Positions 42,331-54,062 of a stretch of DNA of 64,000 nucleotides are shown here, piece by piece (position 1 is the first letter of the stretch; each line of letters opens with the position of its first letter). The position numbers and the translations under genes were made by a program. Below the pieces are notes generated by a model that saw nothing but the letters and a program-made list of their open reading frames with translations, was not told where the DNA came from and searched no databases. Source of the DNA: Oxalicibacterium solurbis (GTDB lineage Bacteria; Pseudomonadota; Gammaproteobacteria; Burkholderiales; Burkholderiaceae_D); contig NZ_BMDP01000001.1 in assembly GCF_014635845.1 (NCBI RefSeq), positions 682,001 through 746,000 on the forward strand, in the 5' to 3' direction.

Positions 42331-45207
42331 TCAGGCAAAACGGCGTGCCTCGCCGCTGCCGAACAGATTGTCCACGCAACGGTCGCACAGGCCCGGATGA
42401 TCGGCATGCGTGCCGACAGCCGGACGATAGTGCCAGCAGCGTTCGCATTTCTGCGCGGCGGACGGCGTGACGACCACGCCCTCTTCCTGCTCCGATGCCA
42501 CCTTGCTGACTTTCGCCTGCGACGTGATCAGCACGAACTTCAGATCGTCGCCCAGACCGTTCAGCAGATCGAACTTGTCACCGCTGGCCTTCAATTCGAC
42601 TTCAGCCTGCAGCGACGAACCGATCGCGCCGGTGCCGCGTACTTCCTCCAACTGCTTCATCACGTCGTCGCGGATCGTGCGCAGCGCTGCGTACTTCTGC
42701 AGCAATGTCGCAGCATCGGACACCGGCGGCAACACATAGTTCGTTTGCGTGAAGATGGTATCGCCCGCCTCGTCGCCGGCGAATACGGCCCACGCCTCTT
42801 CCGCCGTGAACGACAGGATCGGCGCCATCAGGCGCAGCAGCGAATGCGTCATGTGCCAGATCGCGCTCTGCGCCGAACGGCGCGCATGCGAGGTCACACC
42901 GCTGGTGTATAGGCGATCCTTCAGGATATCCAGATAGAAGCTGCCGAGGTCTTCCGAGCAATAGCCCTGCAGACGCGACACGACCGGATGGAATTCGTAT
43001 GCGCGCGCATGTTCGACCAGTTCGCGCTGCAGCTCGGCCATCTGCGCGATCGCATAGCGGTCGATTTCCAGCATGTCGTCGACGGCGACCAGATCCTTCT
43101 TCGGATCGAAGTCGGACGTGTTCGACAGCAGGAAGCGCAGCGTGTTGCGGATGCGGCGATAGGCTTCCGTCACGCGCTTCAGGATTTCGTCGGAGATCGA
43201 CAGTTCGCCCGAATAATCGGTCGCCGCAACCCACAGGCGCAGGATGTCGGCGCCCAGCGAATCGGAGACCTTCTGCGGCGCGACGACGTTGCCCTTGGAC
43301 TTCGACATCTTCTTGCCTTCGCCGTCGACGACGAAGCCGTGCGTCAGCAGCGCCTTGTATGGCGCGCGGCCGTTCAGCATGGACGACGTCAGCAGCGACG
43401 AATGGAACCAGCCGCGATGCTGGTCCGAGCCTTCCAGATACAGGTCGGCCGGGAACGCCAGTTCTTTTCCATGCGAACCCTGTCCTTTTGGTCCACCTAA
43501 GACCGTCTGGTGCGTGCAACCGGAATCGAACCAGACGTCCAGCGTGTCGCGATTCTTCACGTACAGATCGGCGTCGCTGCCCAGCAATTCCTTCAGGTCC
43601 AGCGACTGCCACGCTTCAATGCCTTCCTTCTCGACGCGCTGCGCGATCTGTTCCAGCAGTTCCGGCGTACGCGGATGTAGATCGCCCGTTTCCTTGTGCA
43701 CGAAGAAGGCCATCGGTACGCCCCACTGGCGCTGGCGCGACAGCGTCCAGTCGGGACGGTTGGCGATCATGCCGTGCAGGCGCGCCTTGCCCCAGTTCGG
43801 GAAGAATTGCGTTTCCTCGATTGCGGCCAGCGCGGTTTCGCGCAAGGTCGCGCCCTGGTTTTTCGGCATCACGTCCATGCCGGCGAACCATTGCGAAGTC
43901 GCGCGGTAGATGATCGGCGTCTTGTGGCGCCAGCAATGCATGTAGCTGTGATCGAACATCACCAGCTTGAACAGCGAACCGACTTCGTCCAGCTTGGCGC
44001 AGATCGGTTTCGACGCTTCCCAGATCGTCATGCCGCCGAACAGCGGCAGCCACGATGCGTATTTGCCATCGGCCATCACCGGCGCGATGATTTCGTCGTC
44101 GCGCAGACCATGCTTCTTGCACGAGATGAAATCGTCCACACCATACGCCGGCGCCGAATGCACGATGCCGGTACCGCTGTCAGCGGCAACGTAGTCGGCC
44201 AGATAGATCGGCGACGTGCGGTTGTAGCCGGGATCGACATCGGCGAATGGATGCTTGAAGCGAATGCCTTCCAGTGCCGCGCCGTCGCAGGTCGCGACGA
44301 CCTTGCCTTCGAAGCCGTAACGCTTCAGCACTTCCTCGACCAGATCGGCGGCGAGAATCAGCAGCAGCGGCGCATTGTTGCGCGACGTTTCGACCAGCGC
44401 ATAGCGCAGTTCCGGATGCACGTTCAGCGCCTGGTTGGACGGGATCGTCCACGGCGTCGTGGTCCAGATGACGATGTAACCCTTGTCGACCGGCAGCTTC
44501 GGCAGGCCGAACGCCTTCGCGACCTTTTCCGGTTCCGCGAACGGGAAGCCGACGTCGATCGCCGGATCGCGCTTGTCCTGATATTCGACTTCCGCTTCCG
44601 CCAGCGCGGAGCCGCAATCGAAGCACCAGTTGACCGGCTTCAGACCGCGATAGACGTAACCCTTTTCCATCAGCGTGCCGAGCGCGCGGATTTCGTCGGC
44701 CTCGTTGCCGAAGTTCATCGTCTTGTACGGGTTGTCCCACTCGCCCAGGACGCCGAGGCGGATGAAATCCTTCTTCTGGCGTTCGACCTGTTCGTTCGCA
44801 TAGGCACGCGCCTTGCTCAGCACTTCATCGGTCGGCAGGTTCTTGCCGTATTGCTTTTCGATCTGGATCTCGATCGGCATGCCGTGGCAATCCCAGCCCG
44901 GTACGTAGGGCGCGTCGTAGCCGTCGAACTGCTTCGACTTGACGATGATGTCCTTCAGGATCTTGTTGACCGCGTGACCGATGTGGATGTCGCCGTTCGC
45001 ATACGGCGGGCCGTCATGCAGGATGAATTTCGGGCGGCCTTTCGACGCGGCGCGAATCTTTTCATAGATCTTGCGTTCCTGCCATTGCTTGACCCATTGC
45101 GGCTCGCGCTTGGCAAGATCGCCGCGCATCGGGAACGCCGTATCGGTCATGTTGACCGGATATTTGCTGGCTGCCTTGTCGGCCGGTTTGTTTGGCTTGT
45201 CGGACAT
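42331..45207 (-). CDS. ileS: Isoleucyl-tRNA synthetase
   Basis: A 958-residue class I synthetase of the bacterial type. HIGH motif in NGDIHIGHA (near 72), the connective editing domain, KMSKS in KKMSKSKGN (near 630), and a C-terminal zinc finger with CERCWHYR and LCDRCVDN. It lies 63 bases after ribF in the ribF-ileS-lspA arrangement. Confidence 0.98.
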   Translation of the reverse strand: MSDKPNKPADKAASKYPVNMTDTAFPMRGDLAKREPQWVKQWQERKIYEKIRAASKGRPKFILHDGPPYANGDIHIGHAVNKILKDIIVKSKQFDGYDAPYVPGWDCHGMPIEIQIEKQYGKNLPTDEVLSKARAYANEQVERQKKDFIRLGVLGEWDNPYKTMNFGNEADEIRALGTLMEKGYVYRGLKPVNWCFDCGSALAEAEVEYQDKRDPAIDVGFPFAEPEKVAKAFGLPKLPVDKGYIVIWTTTPWTIPSNQALNVHPELRYALVETSRNNAPLLLILAADLVEEVLKRYGFEGKVVATCDGAALEGIRFKHPFADVDPGYNRTSPIYLADYVAADSGTGIVHSAPAYGVDDFISCKKHGLRDDEIIAPVMADGKYASWLPLFGGMTIWEASKPICAKLDEVGSLFKLVMFDHSYMHCWRHKTPIIYRATSQWFAGMDVMPKNQGATLRETALAAIEETQFFPNWGKARLHGMIANRPDWTLSRQRQWGVPMAFFVHKETGDLHPRTPELLEQIAQRVEKEGIEAWQSLDLKELLGSDADLYVKNRDTLDVWFDSGCTHQTVLGGPKGQGSHGKELAFPADLYLEGSDQHRGWFHSSLLTSSMLNGRAPYKALLTHGFVVDGEGKKMSKSKGNVVAPQKVSDSLGADILRLWVAATDYSGELSISDEILKRVTEAYRRIRNTLRFLLSNTSDFDPKKDLVAVDDMLEIDRYAIAQMAELQRELVEHARAYEFHPVVSRLQGYCSEDLGSFYLDILKDRLYTSGVTSHARRSAQSAIWHMTHSLLRLMAPILSFTAEEAWAVFAGDEAGDTIFTQTNYVLPPVSDAATLLQKYAALRTIRDDVMKQLEEVRGTGAIGSSLQAEVELKASGDKFDLLNGLGDDLKFVLITSQAKVSKVASEQEEGVVVTPSAAQKCERCWHYRPAVGTHADHPGLCDRCVDNLFGSGEARRFA

Positions 45208-45270
45208 GGAAAGTTTCTTTTTCTGGGATTCTGTGGATCGAACGAACGAATGGATGAAAGCGTTCGATCG

Positions 45271-46248
45271 TCAAATTCGGTCGGTGGCGGACGTCGCGGC
45301 ATCAGCCAGTTGGCGGAAATGCGCGCGCGCCTGCTCGGCATCGCGTTCGATCGCAGCGGTCAGCGTCGGCAGGTCCACGTACTTTTCCTCATCGCGCAGC
45401 TTCTTCAAAAATTCCACGCGCACCCGTTTGCCGTAGCACGACGTGTTGTAATCGAACAGATGCGTCTCCAGCAGCACGCGGCCGCTGTCGTCCACCGTCG
45501 GCCGCACGCCGATGCTGGCCACGCCCGGCAGCGGCGTGTCTTCCAGACCGCGCACCTGCACAACGTAGATGCCGGACACTGCCGGATGCTTGTGCGCCAC
45601 GCGCAGGTTCAGCGTCGGAAAGCCAATCGTGCGTCCCAGCTTCTTGCCGTGCACGACATGGCCGGAAATCGAATACGGGTGGCCGAGCAAGGCTTCGGCA
45701 CGGACGAAATCGCCATCGGCAAGCGCTTCGCGGATCGCCGACGACGATACGCGCAAGCCATCGTTGGTCACGGTCGGCTGCGTCTCGACGGTGAAGCCGT
45801 ATTGCCTTCCTGCCTCGATCAGCGTCTGCACGTTGCCGGCGCGCTTGGCTCCATAGCAAAAATCCTCGCCGACGATCAGCCACTTCACGTGCAATCCCTG
45901 CACCAGGATGCGTTCGACGAATTCCTGCGGCGGCAGCGCGGCGAAATGTTCGTTGAAATGCTCGACGATCACGCGATCGACGCCGGCATGCGACAGCGAT
46001 ACCAGCTTGTCGCGCAGGCTGGCGATGCGCTTCGGCGCACGCGACGGATCGCCGGCGCGCGCCGCGAAGAATTCGCGCGGATGCGGCTCGAACGTCATCA
46101 CCGCAGATTCGATGCCCATGCCGGACGCCACTTCACGCAGGCGTGCCAGCAGCGCCTGATGGCCGCGATGCACGCCGTCGAAATTGCCGATCGCCAGCGC
46201 ACAGGGCGCGCGCGACGCAGCATTGGGAAGTCCGCGAAATACCTTCAT
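45271..46248 (-). CDS. ribF: Bifunctional riboflavin kinase/FAD synthetase
   Basis: A 325-residue RibF. N-terminal FMN adenylyltransferase with AIGNFDGVHRGHQALL and the VSSSAIREAL loop; C-terminal riboflavin kinase from about 185 with HGKKLGRTIGFPTLNL. It makes FMN and FAD. The start MKVFRGLPN at 46248 fits family N-termini; upstream in-frame sequence is not conserved. Cotranscribed with ileS downstream. Confidence 0.96.
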   Translation of the reverse strand: MKVFRGLPNAASRAPCALAIGNFDGVHRGHQALLARLREVASGMGIESAVMTFEPHPREFFAARAGDPSRAPKRIASLRDKLVSLSHAGVDRVIVEHFNEHFAALPPQEFVERILVQGLHVKWLIVGEDFCYGAKRAGNVQTLIEAGRQYGFTVETQPTVTNDGLRVSSSAIREALADGDFVRAEALLGHPYSISGHVVHGKKLGRTIGFPTLNLRVAHKHPAVSGIYVVQVRGLEDTPLPGVASIGVRPTVDDSGRVLLETHLFDYNTSCYGKRVRVEFLKKLRDEEKYVDLPTLTAAIERDAEQARAHFRQLADAATSATDRI

Positions 46249-46336
46249 CGAATCGTGTATGGATTTGACGGGAAAACCGTCGCAAAACCTTGAATTATAG
46301 ATGCTTTCACCCTGCTCCGGACGGTGGATGCGCCGC

Positions 46337-47062
46337 TTACAGCGCGCCCCAGACCGCATTCAGCGCCGCCACCGCCGCCAGTCCGGCGGTTTCGGTACGC
46401 AGCACGCGCGGCCCCATGCCGAGCATCAGCACACCCTTGGCCTGCGCCTGCGCTTCCTCCTGTTCGGTGAAACCGCCTTCGGGGCCGATCATCAGCGCCA
46501 CCGATTGCGGCGGATGATGGCGCGCCCAGTCCGATAGCGACTGCCCGGAACGCGGGCTAAGCATGATGCGCGGATGCAGATCCTGCTGCGCAATCCATTG
46601 CGTGAAATCGACCGGTCCAGCCACCGTCGCCAGCCGGTTGCGGCCGCTCTGCTCGGATGCGGCGACGACAATGCCCACCCAATGTTGCAGCCGTTTTTCC
46701 GCACGCTCGGCGGACAGCCGCACCACGCAGCGTTGCGATGCCAGCGGCTGGATCGCATGCACGCCCAGTTCGACCGCCTTCTCGACGATCCAGTCCATCT
46801 TGGACGCTTCCGGCAGCGCCTGCGCCAGCGTGATCGCGTACGGCAATTCGACCTCATGCGGTTCGAACAGCTTGATTTCGGCCGTCACGCGCTTTTTTTC
46901 GATGACGGAAATCGTGGCCGTATATTCGCCGCCCTCGCCGTTGAACAGCGTAATGCGGTCGCCAACCGCCAGACGCACGACCTGAACATGACGTGCGACA
47001 GCCTCCGGCAGCGTGACGACGGTGCCGAGGGCGAGCGATTGCGGGCAGTAAAAACGGGGCAT
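46337..47062 (-). CDS. rsmE: 16S rRNA m3U1498 methyltransferase
   Basis: A 241-residue SPOUT-class methyltransferase with N-terminal PUA-like domain (about 1-70) and C-terminal trefoil knot containing MIGPEGGFTEQEE and the knot segment LGMGPRVLRTETAGLAAV. It methylates U1498 of 16S rRNA. First gene of the minus-strand run; divergent from tkt. Confidence 0.96.
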   Translation of the reverse strand: MPRFYCPQSLALGTVVTLPEAVARHVQVVRLAVGDRITLFNGEGGEYTATISVIEKKRVTAEIKLFEPHEVELPYAITLAQALPEASKMDWIVEKAVELGVHAIQPLASQRCVVRLSAERAEKRLQHWVGIVVAASEQSGRNRLATVAGPVDFTQWIAQQDLHPRIMLSPRSGQSLSDWARHHPPQSVALMIGPEGGFTEQEEAQAQAKGVLMLGMGPRVLRTETAGLAAVAALNAVWGAL

Positions 47063-47299
47063 GTAAAGTCCGTGGACAGTTCGTAATGGTTAGGAGTAAT
47101 CCGGCGAAGTTGTCGATTCAGCATGTCTTGCACCGGCAAAGGTTAGCCAAATAATCAACGATCCGGACAGCAATTCCGATTTTAGTCCGAGGCCCCGGTC
47201 TGGTAAAATAGTCGGCTTCGCAGCAGGGCTGTTTTTCAAGGTTATTTTTGCTGTGCCCATGCCTGCAAATCGATCGCTTCGACGCACTTCCATCCGACT

Positions 47300-47335
47300 C
47301 GCCACCTAATCCGCCACTTAATTCGCCATTTAATC
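47300..47335. repeat. Three 12-bp tandem repeats immediately before tkt
   Basis: CGCCACCTAATC, CGCCACTTAATT, CGCCATTTAATC, ending four bases before the tkt ATG and occupying the place where a Shine-Dalgarno would be expected. A TAAAAT at 47204-47209 is a weak -10 candidate for tkt. Confidence 0.7.
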
Positions 47336-47339
47336 GAAC

Positions 47340-49334
47340 ATGACTTCCACGCTCCCGACGAACAAGATGGCCAACGCGATCCGCGCGCTGGCAATGGACG
47401 CAGTACAAAAGGCCAATTCCGGACACCCGGGCATGCCGATGGGGATGGCGGAAATTGCCGTCGCATTGTGGGGAAATCATTATTCGCATAACCCGGCCGA
47501 CCCGAAATGGGCGAACCGCGACCGCTTCGTCGTCTCCAACGGCCACGGCTCGATGCTGCATTACGCGCTGCTGCACCTGACCGGCTACGACCTGCCGATG
47601 GACGAACTGCGCAATTTCCGCCAATTGCATTCGAAGACGCCGGGCCACCCGGAAGTCGACATCACGCCAGGCATCGAAACCACCACCGGCCCGCTCGGCC
47701 AGGGCATCACCAACGCGGTCGGCATGGCGCTGGCCGAAAAACTGCTGGCAGCAGAATTCAACCGCCCCGGCTTCGACATCATCGATCACCACACTTATGT
47801 TTTCCTCGGCGACGGCTGCCTGATGGAAGGCATCTCGCATGAAGCCTGCTCGCTGGCCGGCACGCTGGGCCTGTCCAAGCTGATCGCGCTGTACGACGAC
47901 AACGGCATCTCGATCGACGGCCACGTCGAAGGCTGGTTCGCCGACGACACGCCGAAGCGCTTCGAAGCCTACGGCTGGAACGTGATCCGCGCCGTCGACG
48001 GCCACGATGTTGCCGCCGTCAACGCTGCCATCACGCAGACGAAAAAATCCGACAAGCCGACGCTGATCTGCTGCAAGACCGTCATCGGCAAGGGTTCGCC
48101 GAACATGGCCGGCACGCACAATGTGCACGGCGCCGCACTCGGCGACAAGGAAATCGCCGCCACGCGCGAAGCGATGGGCTGGAGCGACGCGCCGTTCGTC
48201 ATTGCCGACGACGTCTACGCCGCATGGGATGCAAAAGCCAAGGGACTGAAGGCGCAAGGCGACTGGAACGCGAAGCTGGAAGCTTATGCGAAAGAATTCC
48301 CGCAACAGGCAAGCGAACTGACGCGCCGCATGAAAGGCGAACTGCCGGGCGATTTCGACAAGGCCGTCGACGCCTACATCGCCGCCTGCGTCGACAAGAA
48401 GGAAACCATCGCCACCCGCAAGGCCAGCCAGAACGCGATCCAGGCGTATGCACAAGTGCTGCCTGAATTCCTCGGCGGCTCGGCCGACCTGACCGGTTCC
48501 AACCTGACCAACTGGAAGGAAAGCGTCGCCGTGCGCGCCAACCAGCCGGGCAACCACATCAACTACGGCGTACGCGAATTCGGCATGAGCGCGATCATGA
48601 ACGGCATCGCCCTGCATGGCGGCTACCTGCCGTTCGGCGCGACCTTCCTGACCTTCTCCGACTACAGCCGCAATGCGCTGCGCATGGCAGCGTTGATGAA
48701 AATCCGCTCGCTGTTCGTCTTCACGCACGACTCCATCGGCCTCGGCGAAGACGGTCCGACGCACCAGTCGATCGAACACGTCTCCAGCCTGCGCCTGATT
48801 CCGAACCTGGACAACTGGCGTCCATGCGACACCGTCGAATCCGCCGTCGCATGGCAACAGGCCATCAAGCGCCACAACGGCCCGAGCACGCTGATCTTCT
48901 CGCGCCAGAACCTGCCGTTCCAGGAACGTTCGGCCGAACAGATCGCCGACATCGCGCGCGGCGGCTACGTGCTGCGCGATGCGAAAGACGCAAAAGTCAT
49001 CCTGATCGCGACCGGCTCCGAAATCGAACTGGCGACCAAGGCCGCCGAGCAACTCGCCGGACACGGCGTTGCTGCACGCGTCGTCTCGATGCCGTCGACC
49101 GACGTGTTCGACCGCCAGGACGATGCCTACAAGGCCAGCGTGCTGACCAAGGGCGTGCCGCGCGTCGCCATCGAAGCCGGCGTCACCGACTTCTGGCACA
49201 AGTACGTCGGCCTCGAAGGCGGCGTGGTCGGCATCGACACCTTCGGTGAATCGGCGCCAGCCGGCGTGCTGTTCAAGCACTTCGGCTTCACCGTCGACAA
49301 CGTGATCGCCACCGTCAAAAAAGTGCTGGCTTAA
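47340..49334 (+). CDS. tkt: Transketolase
   Basis: A 664-residue thiamine-diphosphate enzyme of the pentose phosphate and Calvin-type pathways. ThDP motif GDGCLMEG...NNG-type region ([13 protein letters not shown], then [10 protein letters not shown]), GHPGMPMG at the N-terminus, the pyrimidine domain (about 355-530) and C-terminal domain are complete. No Shine-Dalgarno is visible; a 12-bp repeat array sits directly upstream. It is followed by a GNAT gene after 12 bases and gap 19 bases later, a carbon-metabolism cluster supplying erythrose-4-phosphate and triose phosphate. Confidence 0.97.
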   Translation: MTSTLPTNKMANAIRALAMDAVQKANSGHPGMPMGMAEIAVALWGNHYSHNPADPKWANRDRFVVSNGHGSMLHYALLHLTGYDLPMDELRNFRQLHSKTPGHPEVDITPGIETTTGPLGQGITNAVGMALAEKLLAAEFNRPGFDIIDHHTYVFLGDGCLMEGISHEACSLAGTLGLSKLIALYDDNGISIDGHVEGWFADDTPKRFEAYGWNVIRAVDGHDVAAVNAAITQTKKSDKPTLICCKTVIGKGSPNMAGTHNVHGAALGDKEIAATREAMGWSDAPFVIADDVYAAWDAKAKGLKAQGDWNAKLEAYAKEFPQQASELTRRMKGELPGDFDKAVDAYIAACVDKKETIATRKASQNAIQAYAQVLPEFLGGSADLTGSNLTNWKESVAVRANQPGNHINYGVREFGMSAIMNGIALHGGYLPFGATFLTFSDYSRNALRMAALMKIRSLFVFTHDSIGLGEDGPTHQSIEHVSSLRLIPNLDNWRPCDTVESAVAWQQAIKRHNGPSTLIFSRQNLPFQERSAEQIADIARGGYVLRDAKDAKVILIATGSEIELATKAAEQLAGHGVAARVVSMPSTDVFDRQDDAYKASVLTKGVPRVAIEAGVTDFWHKYVGLEGGVVGIDTFGESAPAGVLFKHFGFTVDNVIATVKKVLA

Positions 49335-49346
49335 CGCAAAACGCAC

Positions 49347-49919
49347 GTGACCGAAATCACTTTCCGCCACGCCACAGCCGCCGATGCGTCGGCTATCGCC
49401 GCCTTGCGTGTCGAAAGCTGGCGCACCAGTTATCGCGGCGTGATTCCGGAAACCTACCTGGACAACATGCGTGCCGAAGACAGCGCATCGATGTGGTCGC
49501 AAGTGCTGCAGGCCGAACGTCCCGGCATCGCCGTCTTCGTCGCCACTGCCGGCGACGAGATCGTCGGCTTTGCTTCCGGCATGCTGCTGTCGCCCGCCAA
49601 GCTGGATTGCGATGCAGAACTGACTGCCATCTACCTGAAGCCGATCGCGCAGCGCGGCGGCGTCGGACGCCGCCTGCTGGCGCTAGTCGTGCAGGCAATG
49701 CAGCAACACAAGGCGACGTCGCTGTTGACGTGGGTGCTTGCCGACAACAAACCCGCGCGCCAGTTTTTCGAAGAACTCGGTGCGGCGTTGCTGGTCGAAC
49801 AACCGTTTTCGTGGGATGACCTCGAACTGACCGAAGCCGGCTATGCCTGGCACGATCTGGACCGGCTGCTGCAGGATTGCGGCAGCGAAAAGAATGTTTT
49901 GCAGTTGAAACTGAGTTGA
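49347..49919 (+). CDS. GNAT family N-acetyltransferase
   Basis: A 190-residue acetyl-CoA-dependent acetyltransferase. Motif A (acetyl-CoA pyrophosphate loop) is [12 protein letters not shown], preceded by [13 protein letters not shown]. The N-terminus [18 protein letters not shown] is typical. GTG start, chosen as the only one near the conserved N-terminus; no clear Shine-Dalgarno. Placed between tkt and gap, 12 and 19 bases away, so cotranscribed. Acceptor unknown. Confidence 0.88.
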   Translation: MTEITFRHATAADASAIAALRVESWRTSYRGVIPETYLDNMRAEDSASMWSQVLQAERPGIAVFVATAGDEIVGFASGMLLSPAKLDCDAELTAIYLKPIAQRGGVGRRLLALVVQAMQQHKATSLLTWVLADNKPARQFFEELGAALLVEQPFSWDDLELTEAGYAWHDLDRLLQDCGSEKNVLQLKLS

Positions 49920-49938
49920 ACCCTTTCTGGAGAAGAAG

Positions 49939-50949
49939 ATGACCATCCGCGTCGCAATCAACGGTTACGGCCGCATCGGCCGCAATGTCCTTCGTGCGCA
50001 CTATGAAGGCGACAAGAAGAACGACATCCAAATCGTCGCCATCAACGATCTCGGCAAGCCCGAATCGAACGCGCACCTGACCCGCTACGACACGGTACAC
50101 GGCAAGTTCCCCGGCACCGTCGAAGTCGACGGCGATTGCATGGTCGTCAACGGCGACCGCATCAAGGTCTTCGCCGAACGCGATCCGGCCAAGCTGCCGT
50201 GGGGCGACCTGAAGGTCGACGTCGTGATGGAATGCACGGGCTTCTTCACCACCAAGGAAAAAGCGTCGGCTCACCTGAAGGGTGGCGCGAAGAAAGTCAT
50301 CATCTCGGCGCCGGGCGGCAAGGACGTCGACGCGACCATCGTCTACGGCGTCAACCACACCGTGTTGAAATCGACCGACACCGTGATCTCGAACGCATCG
50401 TGCACGACCAACTGCCTGGCGCCGCTGGTCAAGCCGCTGCACGACAAGCTCGGCATCGTCAACGGCCTGATGACGACTGTGCACTCGTACACCAACGACC
50501 AGGTACTGACCGACGTGATGCACGAAGACCTGCGCCGCGCACGCTCCGCCACGCATTCGATGATCCCGACCAAGACCGGCGCTGCCGCTGCGGTCGGCCT
50601 CGTGCTGCCGGAACTGAACGGCAAGCTGGACGGCTTCGCGATCCGCGTGCCGACGATCAACGTTTCGATCGTCGACCTGTCCTTCATCGCCGCGCGCGAC
50701 ACGACGGTCGAGGAAGTCAACGCGATCATGAAGGAAGCATCGGAAGGCGCGCTGAAAGGCATCCTGACCTATCAGACGGAACAGCTGGTGTCAGTAGACT
50801 TCAACCACAATCCGGCATCGAGCAGTTTCGATGCGACGCTGACGAAAGTCTCCGGCCGCCTGGTGAAAGTCTCGTCGTGGTACGACAACGAATGGGGCTT
50901 CTCGAACCGCATGCTGGATACGACGACGGCATTGATGAGCGCAAAATAA
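49939..50949 (+). CDS. gap: Glyceraldehyde-3-phosphate dehydrogenase
   Basis: A 336-residue GAPDH. NAD-binding [17 protein letters not shown] at the N-terminus, active-site Cys in [13 protein letters not shown] (near 156), catalytic His in TVHSYTNDQ, and the C-terminal [20 protein letters not shown] precedes the ATG. It ends at a strong terminator shared with convergent cysB. Confidence 0.97.
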   Translation: MTIRVAINGYGRIGRNVLRAHYEGDKKNDIQIVAINDLGKPESNAHLTRYDTVHGKFPGTVEVDGDCMVVNGDRIKVFAERDPAKLPWGDLKVDVVMECTGFFTTKEKASAHLKGGAKKVIISAPGGKDVDATIVYGVNHTVLKSTDTVISNASCTTNCLAPLVKPLHDKLGIVNGLMTTVHSYTNDQVLTDVMHEDLRRARSATHSMIPTKTGAAAAVGLVLPELNGKLDGFAIRVPTINVSIVDLSFIAARDTTVEEVNAIMKEASEGALKGILTYQTEQLVSVDFNHNPASSSFDATLTKVSGRLVKVSSWYDNEWGFSNRMLDTTTALMSAK

Positions 50950-50968
50950 ATCGTTGCTTCATCAAATA

Positions 50969-50996
50969 AAAAACGCCCCGATATCGGGGCGTTTTT
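50969..50996. terminator. Bidirectional intrinsic terminator between gap and cysB
   Basis: AAAAACGCCCCG, loop ATAT, CGGGGCGTTTTT: a perfect palindrome with A/T tracts on both sides. Confidence 0.92.
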
Positions 50997-51019
50997 GTTT
51001 CCGCATCAACAACGATGCA

Positions 51020-51961
51020 TCACGTGCCTGCCTTCACCGCCTTCTCGATATCGGCACGCGACAGTTCCGGCGCAAACAACTGGATGAAATCGTAGGTATA
51101 ACTGCGCAGGTACGCGCCACGCCGCACTGCCAGTCGCGTGACGTTCTGCGCGAACAGATGCGCGCCGTCGATCACCTTCAAGCCCGTACCTGTCAGCGTA
51201 TCGCCATTGCGATGCTGCAACGCCATCGATGCCACCAGGCCGACACCGAGGCCGAGTGCGACGTATTGCTGAATGACGTCGGAATCCATTGCGGTCAGTA
51301 CGATATCCGTCGTGATGTTTTCCTGACGGAAGGCATCGTCGATGTGGCCGCGGCCGGTGAAGCCGAGGTCGTAAGTAATGAGCGGATATTCGGCCAGATC
51401 GGCCAGCGTGACCGGATTTTTCTGCAGCAGCGGATGACCGTCCGGCACGACGATCGCGTGATGCCAGCGGTAGCACGGGAAGGAAACCAGTTCATCGAAC
51501 TGGCTCAAGCCTTCGGTGGCAATGCCAACGTCCGATCTGCCGGAAATGACCCATTCGGCAATATGCTCGGGCGAACTCTGCTGCAGCGCGATGCGCACCT
51601 TGGGGAAAGCGGAACGAAATGCCTGCACGACCTTGGGCAGCATGTAGCGCGCCTGCGTGTGCGTGGTAGCGACGGCCAGCGTGCCGATTTCCTGCGCCGT
51701 GTATTCGCGGCTGGCGCGCTGCAGGTTTTCCGCTTCCAGCAGCAGGCGGTCGATGATCTGCAGGATGCCGCGGCCGGGATCGGTCAGGCCGGTCAGGCGC
51801 TTGCCGTTGCGCTCGAAGATATCGACGCCGAGCTCTTCTTCCAGTTCGCGGATCTGGCGGCTCACGCCCGGCTGCGATGTGTACAGCACGTTGGCGACTT
51901 CGGTCAGGTTGTAGCCGCAGCGCGCGGTTTCGCGTATCGAACGCAGTTGCTGAAAATTCAT
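51020..51961 (-). CDS. cysB: LysR-type sulfur regulator CysB
   Basis: A 313-residue LysR-type regulator. N-terminal winged helix (MNFQQLRSIRETARCGYNLTEVANVLYTSQPGVSRQ region) and a CysB-like effector domain (ATTHTQARYMLP, TYDLGFTGRGHID). CysB activates sulfate and sulfonate uptake genes with N-acetylserine as inducer; the close relative Cbl cannot be fully excluded. It lies 100 bases after cysA on the same strand, the standard betaproteobacterial cysTWA-cysB layout. ATG 51961 matches family starts. Confidence 0.93.
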   Translation of the reverse strand: MNFQQLRSIRETARCGYNLTEVANVLYTSQPGVSRQIRELEEELGVDIFERNGKRLTGLTDPGRGILQIIDRLLLEAENLQRASREYTAQEIGTLAVATTHTQARYMLPKVVQAFRSAFPKVRIALQQSSPEHIAEWVISGRSDVGIATEGLSQFDELVSFPCYRWHHAIVVPDGHPLLQKNPVTLADLAEYPLITYDLGFTGRGHIDDAFRQENITTDIVLTAMDSDVIQQYVALGLGVGLVASMALQHRNGDTLTGTGLKVIDGAHLFAQNVTRLAVRRGAYLRSYTYDFIQLFAPELSRADIEKAVKAGT

Positions 51962-52061
51962 CGTGGGACACCCTGTCAAAACGCCGTCGAATCGGCGGAA
52001 ATCATTGTGCGATTCCCCGATGATCCGACTGCGCGCTGCTTCGACGGCGCGCCCGGATCGA

Positions 52062-53138
52062 TCAGACGGAATCGTCGATAAACACCTGCAGCTTTTTCGG
52101 GCGGACGACCAGCGTTTCACCTTCCTTCAACTGCATTTGCGTGAAGCGGTCGTTCGAAATCACGGCCTCGATCAACGCGTTGTTGTCGTCGCGCTCCAGT
52201 TCGAGCTGTGCCAGCGGGCCGATCGCATGAACACGCAGCAGCTTGACGACGATGCCGTCAATGCCGTCTGCGTCCCGCGCGTAACGCTCGACTTCCAAAT
52301 CGTGCGGACGCACATAGCCGATACCCTTCGCATCCTGCGTCTGCGCGTAGTCGGGGGCGGCGAACGACAAGCCTTCCGACTGCAACACGCCTTCGTGCAC
52401 GCGGCCGTGGAACAGGTTGACGTTGCCGAGGAAGCCGTAGACGAACGGCGATGCCGGATTGTTGTAGACCTCGCGCGGCGCACCGATCTGCTCGACATTG
52501 CCCTTGTTCATCAGCACGATCTGGTCGGCCACTTCCAGCGCTTCTTCCTGATCGTGCGTGACGAAGATGCTGGTGACGTGCAGCTCGTCATGCAGGCGAC
52601 GCAGCCAGCGGCGCAGTTCCTTGCGCACCTTGGCATCGAGCGCACCGAACGGTTCGTCCAGCAGCAGCACGCGCGGCTCCACCGCCAAGGCGCGCGCCAG
52701 TGCGATGCGCTGACGCTGGCCGCCGGACAGTTGCGGTGGATAGCGATCAGCCAGCCAGTCGAGCTGCACCAGTTCCAGCAGCTTCATGACCTTTTCCTTG
52801 ATCTGCGCTTCCGACGGCCGCGTCGCAGCCGGGCGCACGCGCAGACCGAAGGCGATGTTCTCGAACACACTCATGTGCTTGAACAGCGCGTAGTGCTGGA
52901 ACACGAAACCGACCTGGCGTTCGCGCACGTGGCGCGCCGACGCATCCTGTCCGTCCAGCAGCACCTGGCCGTTGTCCGGCTGTTCGAGGCCGGCGATGAT
53001 GCGCAGCAGTGTGGTCTTGCCGCAGCCGGACGGGCCCAGCAATGCCGTCAGTTCGCCCGCCGGAAAGCTCAGCGAGACGTCGTTCAGCGCGACGAAACTG
53101 CCGAACTGCTTGTGAATGTTCCTGACTTCGATACTCAT
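52062..53138 (-). CDS. cysA: Sulfate/thiosulfate ABC transporter ATP-binding protein
   Basis: A 358-residue ATPase. Walker [10 protein letters not shown] (near 34), signature LSGGQRQR, Walker [12 protein letters not shown], and a C-terminal TOBE-like regulatory region (about 240-350). It powers import through CysT and CysW. Its ATG overlaps the cysW stop (ATGA), indicating coupled translation. Confidence 0.96.
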   Translation of the reverse strand: MSIEVRNIHKQFGSFVALNDVSLSFPAGELTALLGPSGCGKTTLLRIIAGLEQPDNGQVLLDGQDASARHVRERQVGFVFQHYALFKHMSVFENIAFGLRVRPAATRPSEAQIKEKVMKLLELVQLDWLADRYPPQLSGGQRQRIALARALAVEPRVLLLDEPFGALDAKVRKELRRWLRRLHDELHVTSIFVTHDQEEALEVADQIVLMNKGNVEQIGAPREVYNNPASPFVYGFLGNVNLFHGRVHEGVLQSEGLSFAAPDYAQTQDAKGIGYVRPHDLEVERYARDADGIDGIVVKLLRVHAIGPLAQLELERDDNNALIEAVISNDRFTQMQLKEGETLVVRPKKLQVFIDDSV

Positions 53139-54061
53139 GATCCCTGCTCCTGAAACTGTTCTTCCTGCACGGCGCGCACGTCATGTCCGTTACGCAAGCG
53201 CCACTCGATAAATGATTTGAGCGCCAGTGTAACGAGTGCCAGCAGCGCCAGCAACGACGCAACCGCAAAAGCCGCCGAAAACTGGTACTCGTTGTACAGA
53301 ATCTCCACCTGTAGGGGGATCGTGTTGGTCTGGCCGCGGATGTGGCCGGAAACCACCGACACCGCGCCGAATTCGCCCATCGCCCGCGCATTGCAGAGGA
53401 TCACTCCGTACAGCAGCCCCCACTTGATGTTCGGCAGCGTCACGTGCCAGAACATGCGCCAGCCCGACGCGCCCAGCACCAGCGCGGCCTCTTCTTCCTC
53501 GCTGCCCTGCGACTGCATCAGCGGGATCAGTTCACGCGCCACGAATGGGAAAGTGACAAACACCGTCGCCAGCACGATGCCCGGTACCGCGAACAGGATC
53601 TTGATGTTGTGATCCAGCAGCCACGCGCCGAACCAGCCTTGCGCGCCGAACAGCAGCACGTAGATCAAACCCGAGATCACCGGCGACACAGAGAACGGCA
53701 GATCGATCAGCGTCAGCAGGATGCTCTTGCCGCGAAATTCGAACCTGGCAATGCACCACGATGCCGCGATGCCGAACACCAGGTTCAGCGGCACCGCAAT
53801 CGCCGCCGTCAACAGCGTCAGCCTGATCGCCGCCAGCGCATCCTCTTCGACGATGGCAGCGAGGTAGGCGTCCCAGCCTTTCTTCAATGCTTCGGCAAAC
53901 ACCGCCACCAGCGGCACGAACAGGAACAGCGTCAGAAAGCCCAGTGCAATGCCGATCAGCAGTCCACGCACCCACCAGGATTCCACCGTTGCCGGCGGCA
54001 CTTTGGCGGCACGCGGCACGGCAATTGCCGGCAACACGGGAGAAGGAGCAATCGCCGCCAT
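53135..54061 (-). CDS. cysW: Sulfate ABC transporter permease CysW
   Basis: A 308-residue permease with six predicted transmembrane helices and the EAA loop ([17 protein letters not shown]). The start at 54061 is favoured over 54079 because AAAGGGG precedes it and the cysT stop lies one base before; the N-terminal 30 residues are Ala/Pro rich. Partner of CysT in the membrane channel. Confidence 0.94.
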   Translation of the reverse strand: MAAIAPSPVLPAIAVPRAAKVPPATVESWWVRGLLIGIALGFLTLFLFVPLVAVFAEALKKGWDAYLAAIVEEDALAAIRLTLLTAAIAVPLNLVFGIAASWCIARFEFRGKSILLTLIDLPFSVSPVISGLIYVLLFGAQGWFGAWLLDHNIKILFAVPGIVLATVFVTFPFVARELIPLMQSQGSEEEEAALVLGASGWRMFWHVTLPNIKWGLLYGVILCNARAMGEFGAVSVVSGHIRGQTNTIPLQVEILYNEYQFSAAFAVASLLALLALVTLALKSFIEWRLRNGHDVRAVQEEQFQEQGS

Positions 54062-54062
54062 T

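Noticed and set aside
43696-46293. Plus-strand open frame of 865 codons
   Set aside because: Lies antisense to ileS and ribF, both unmistakable; composition is that of a shadow frame.
47118-49502. Minus-strand open frame of 794 codons
   Set aside because: Antisense to transketolase, with no domain and shadow-type composition.
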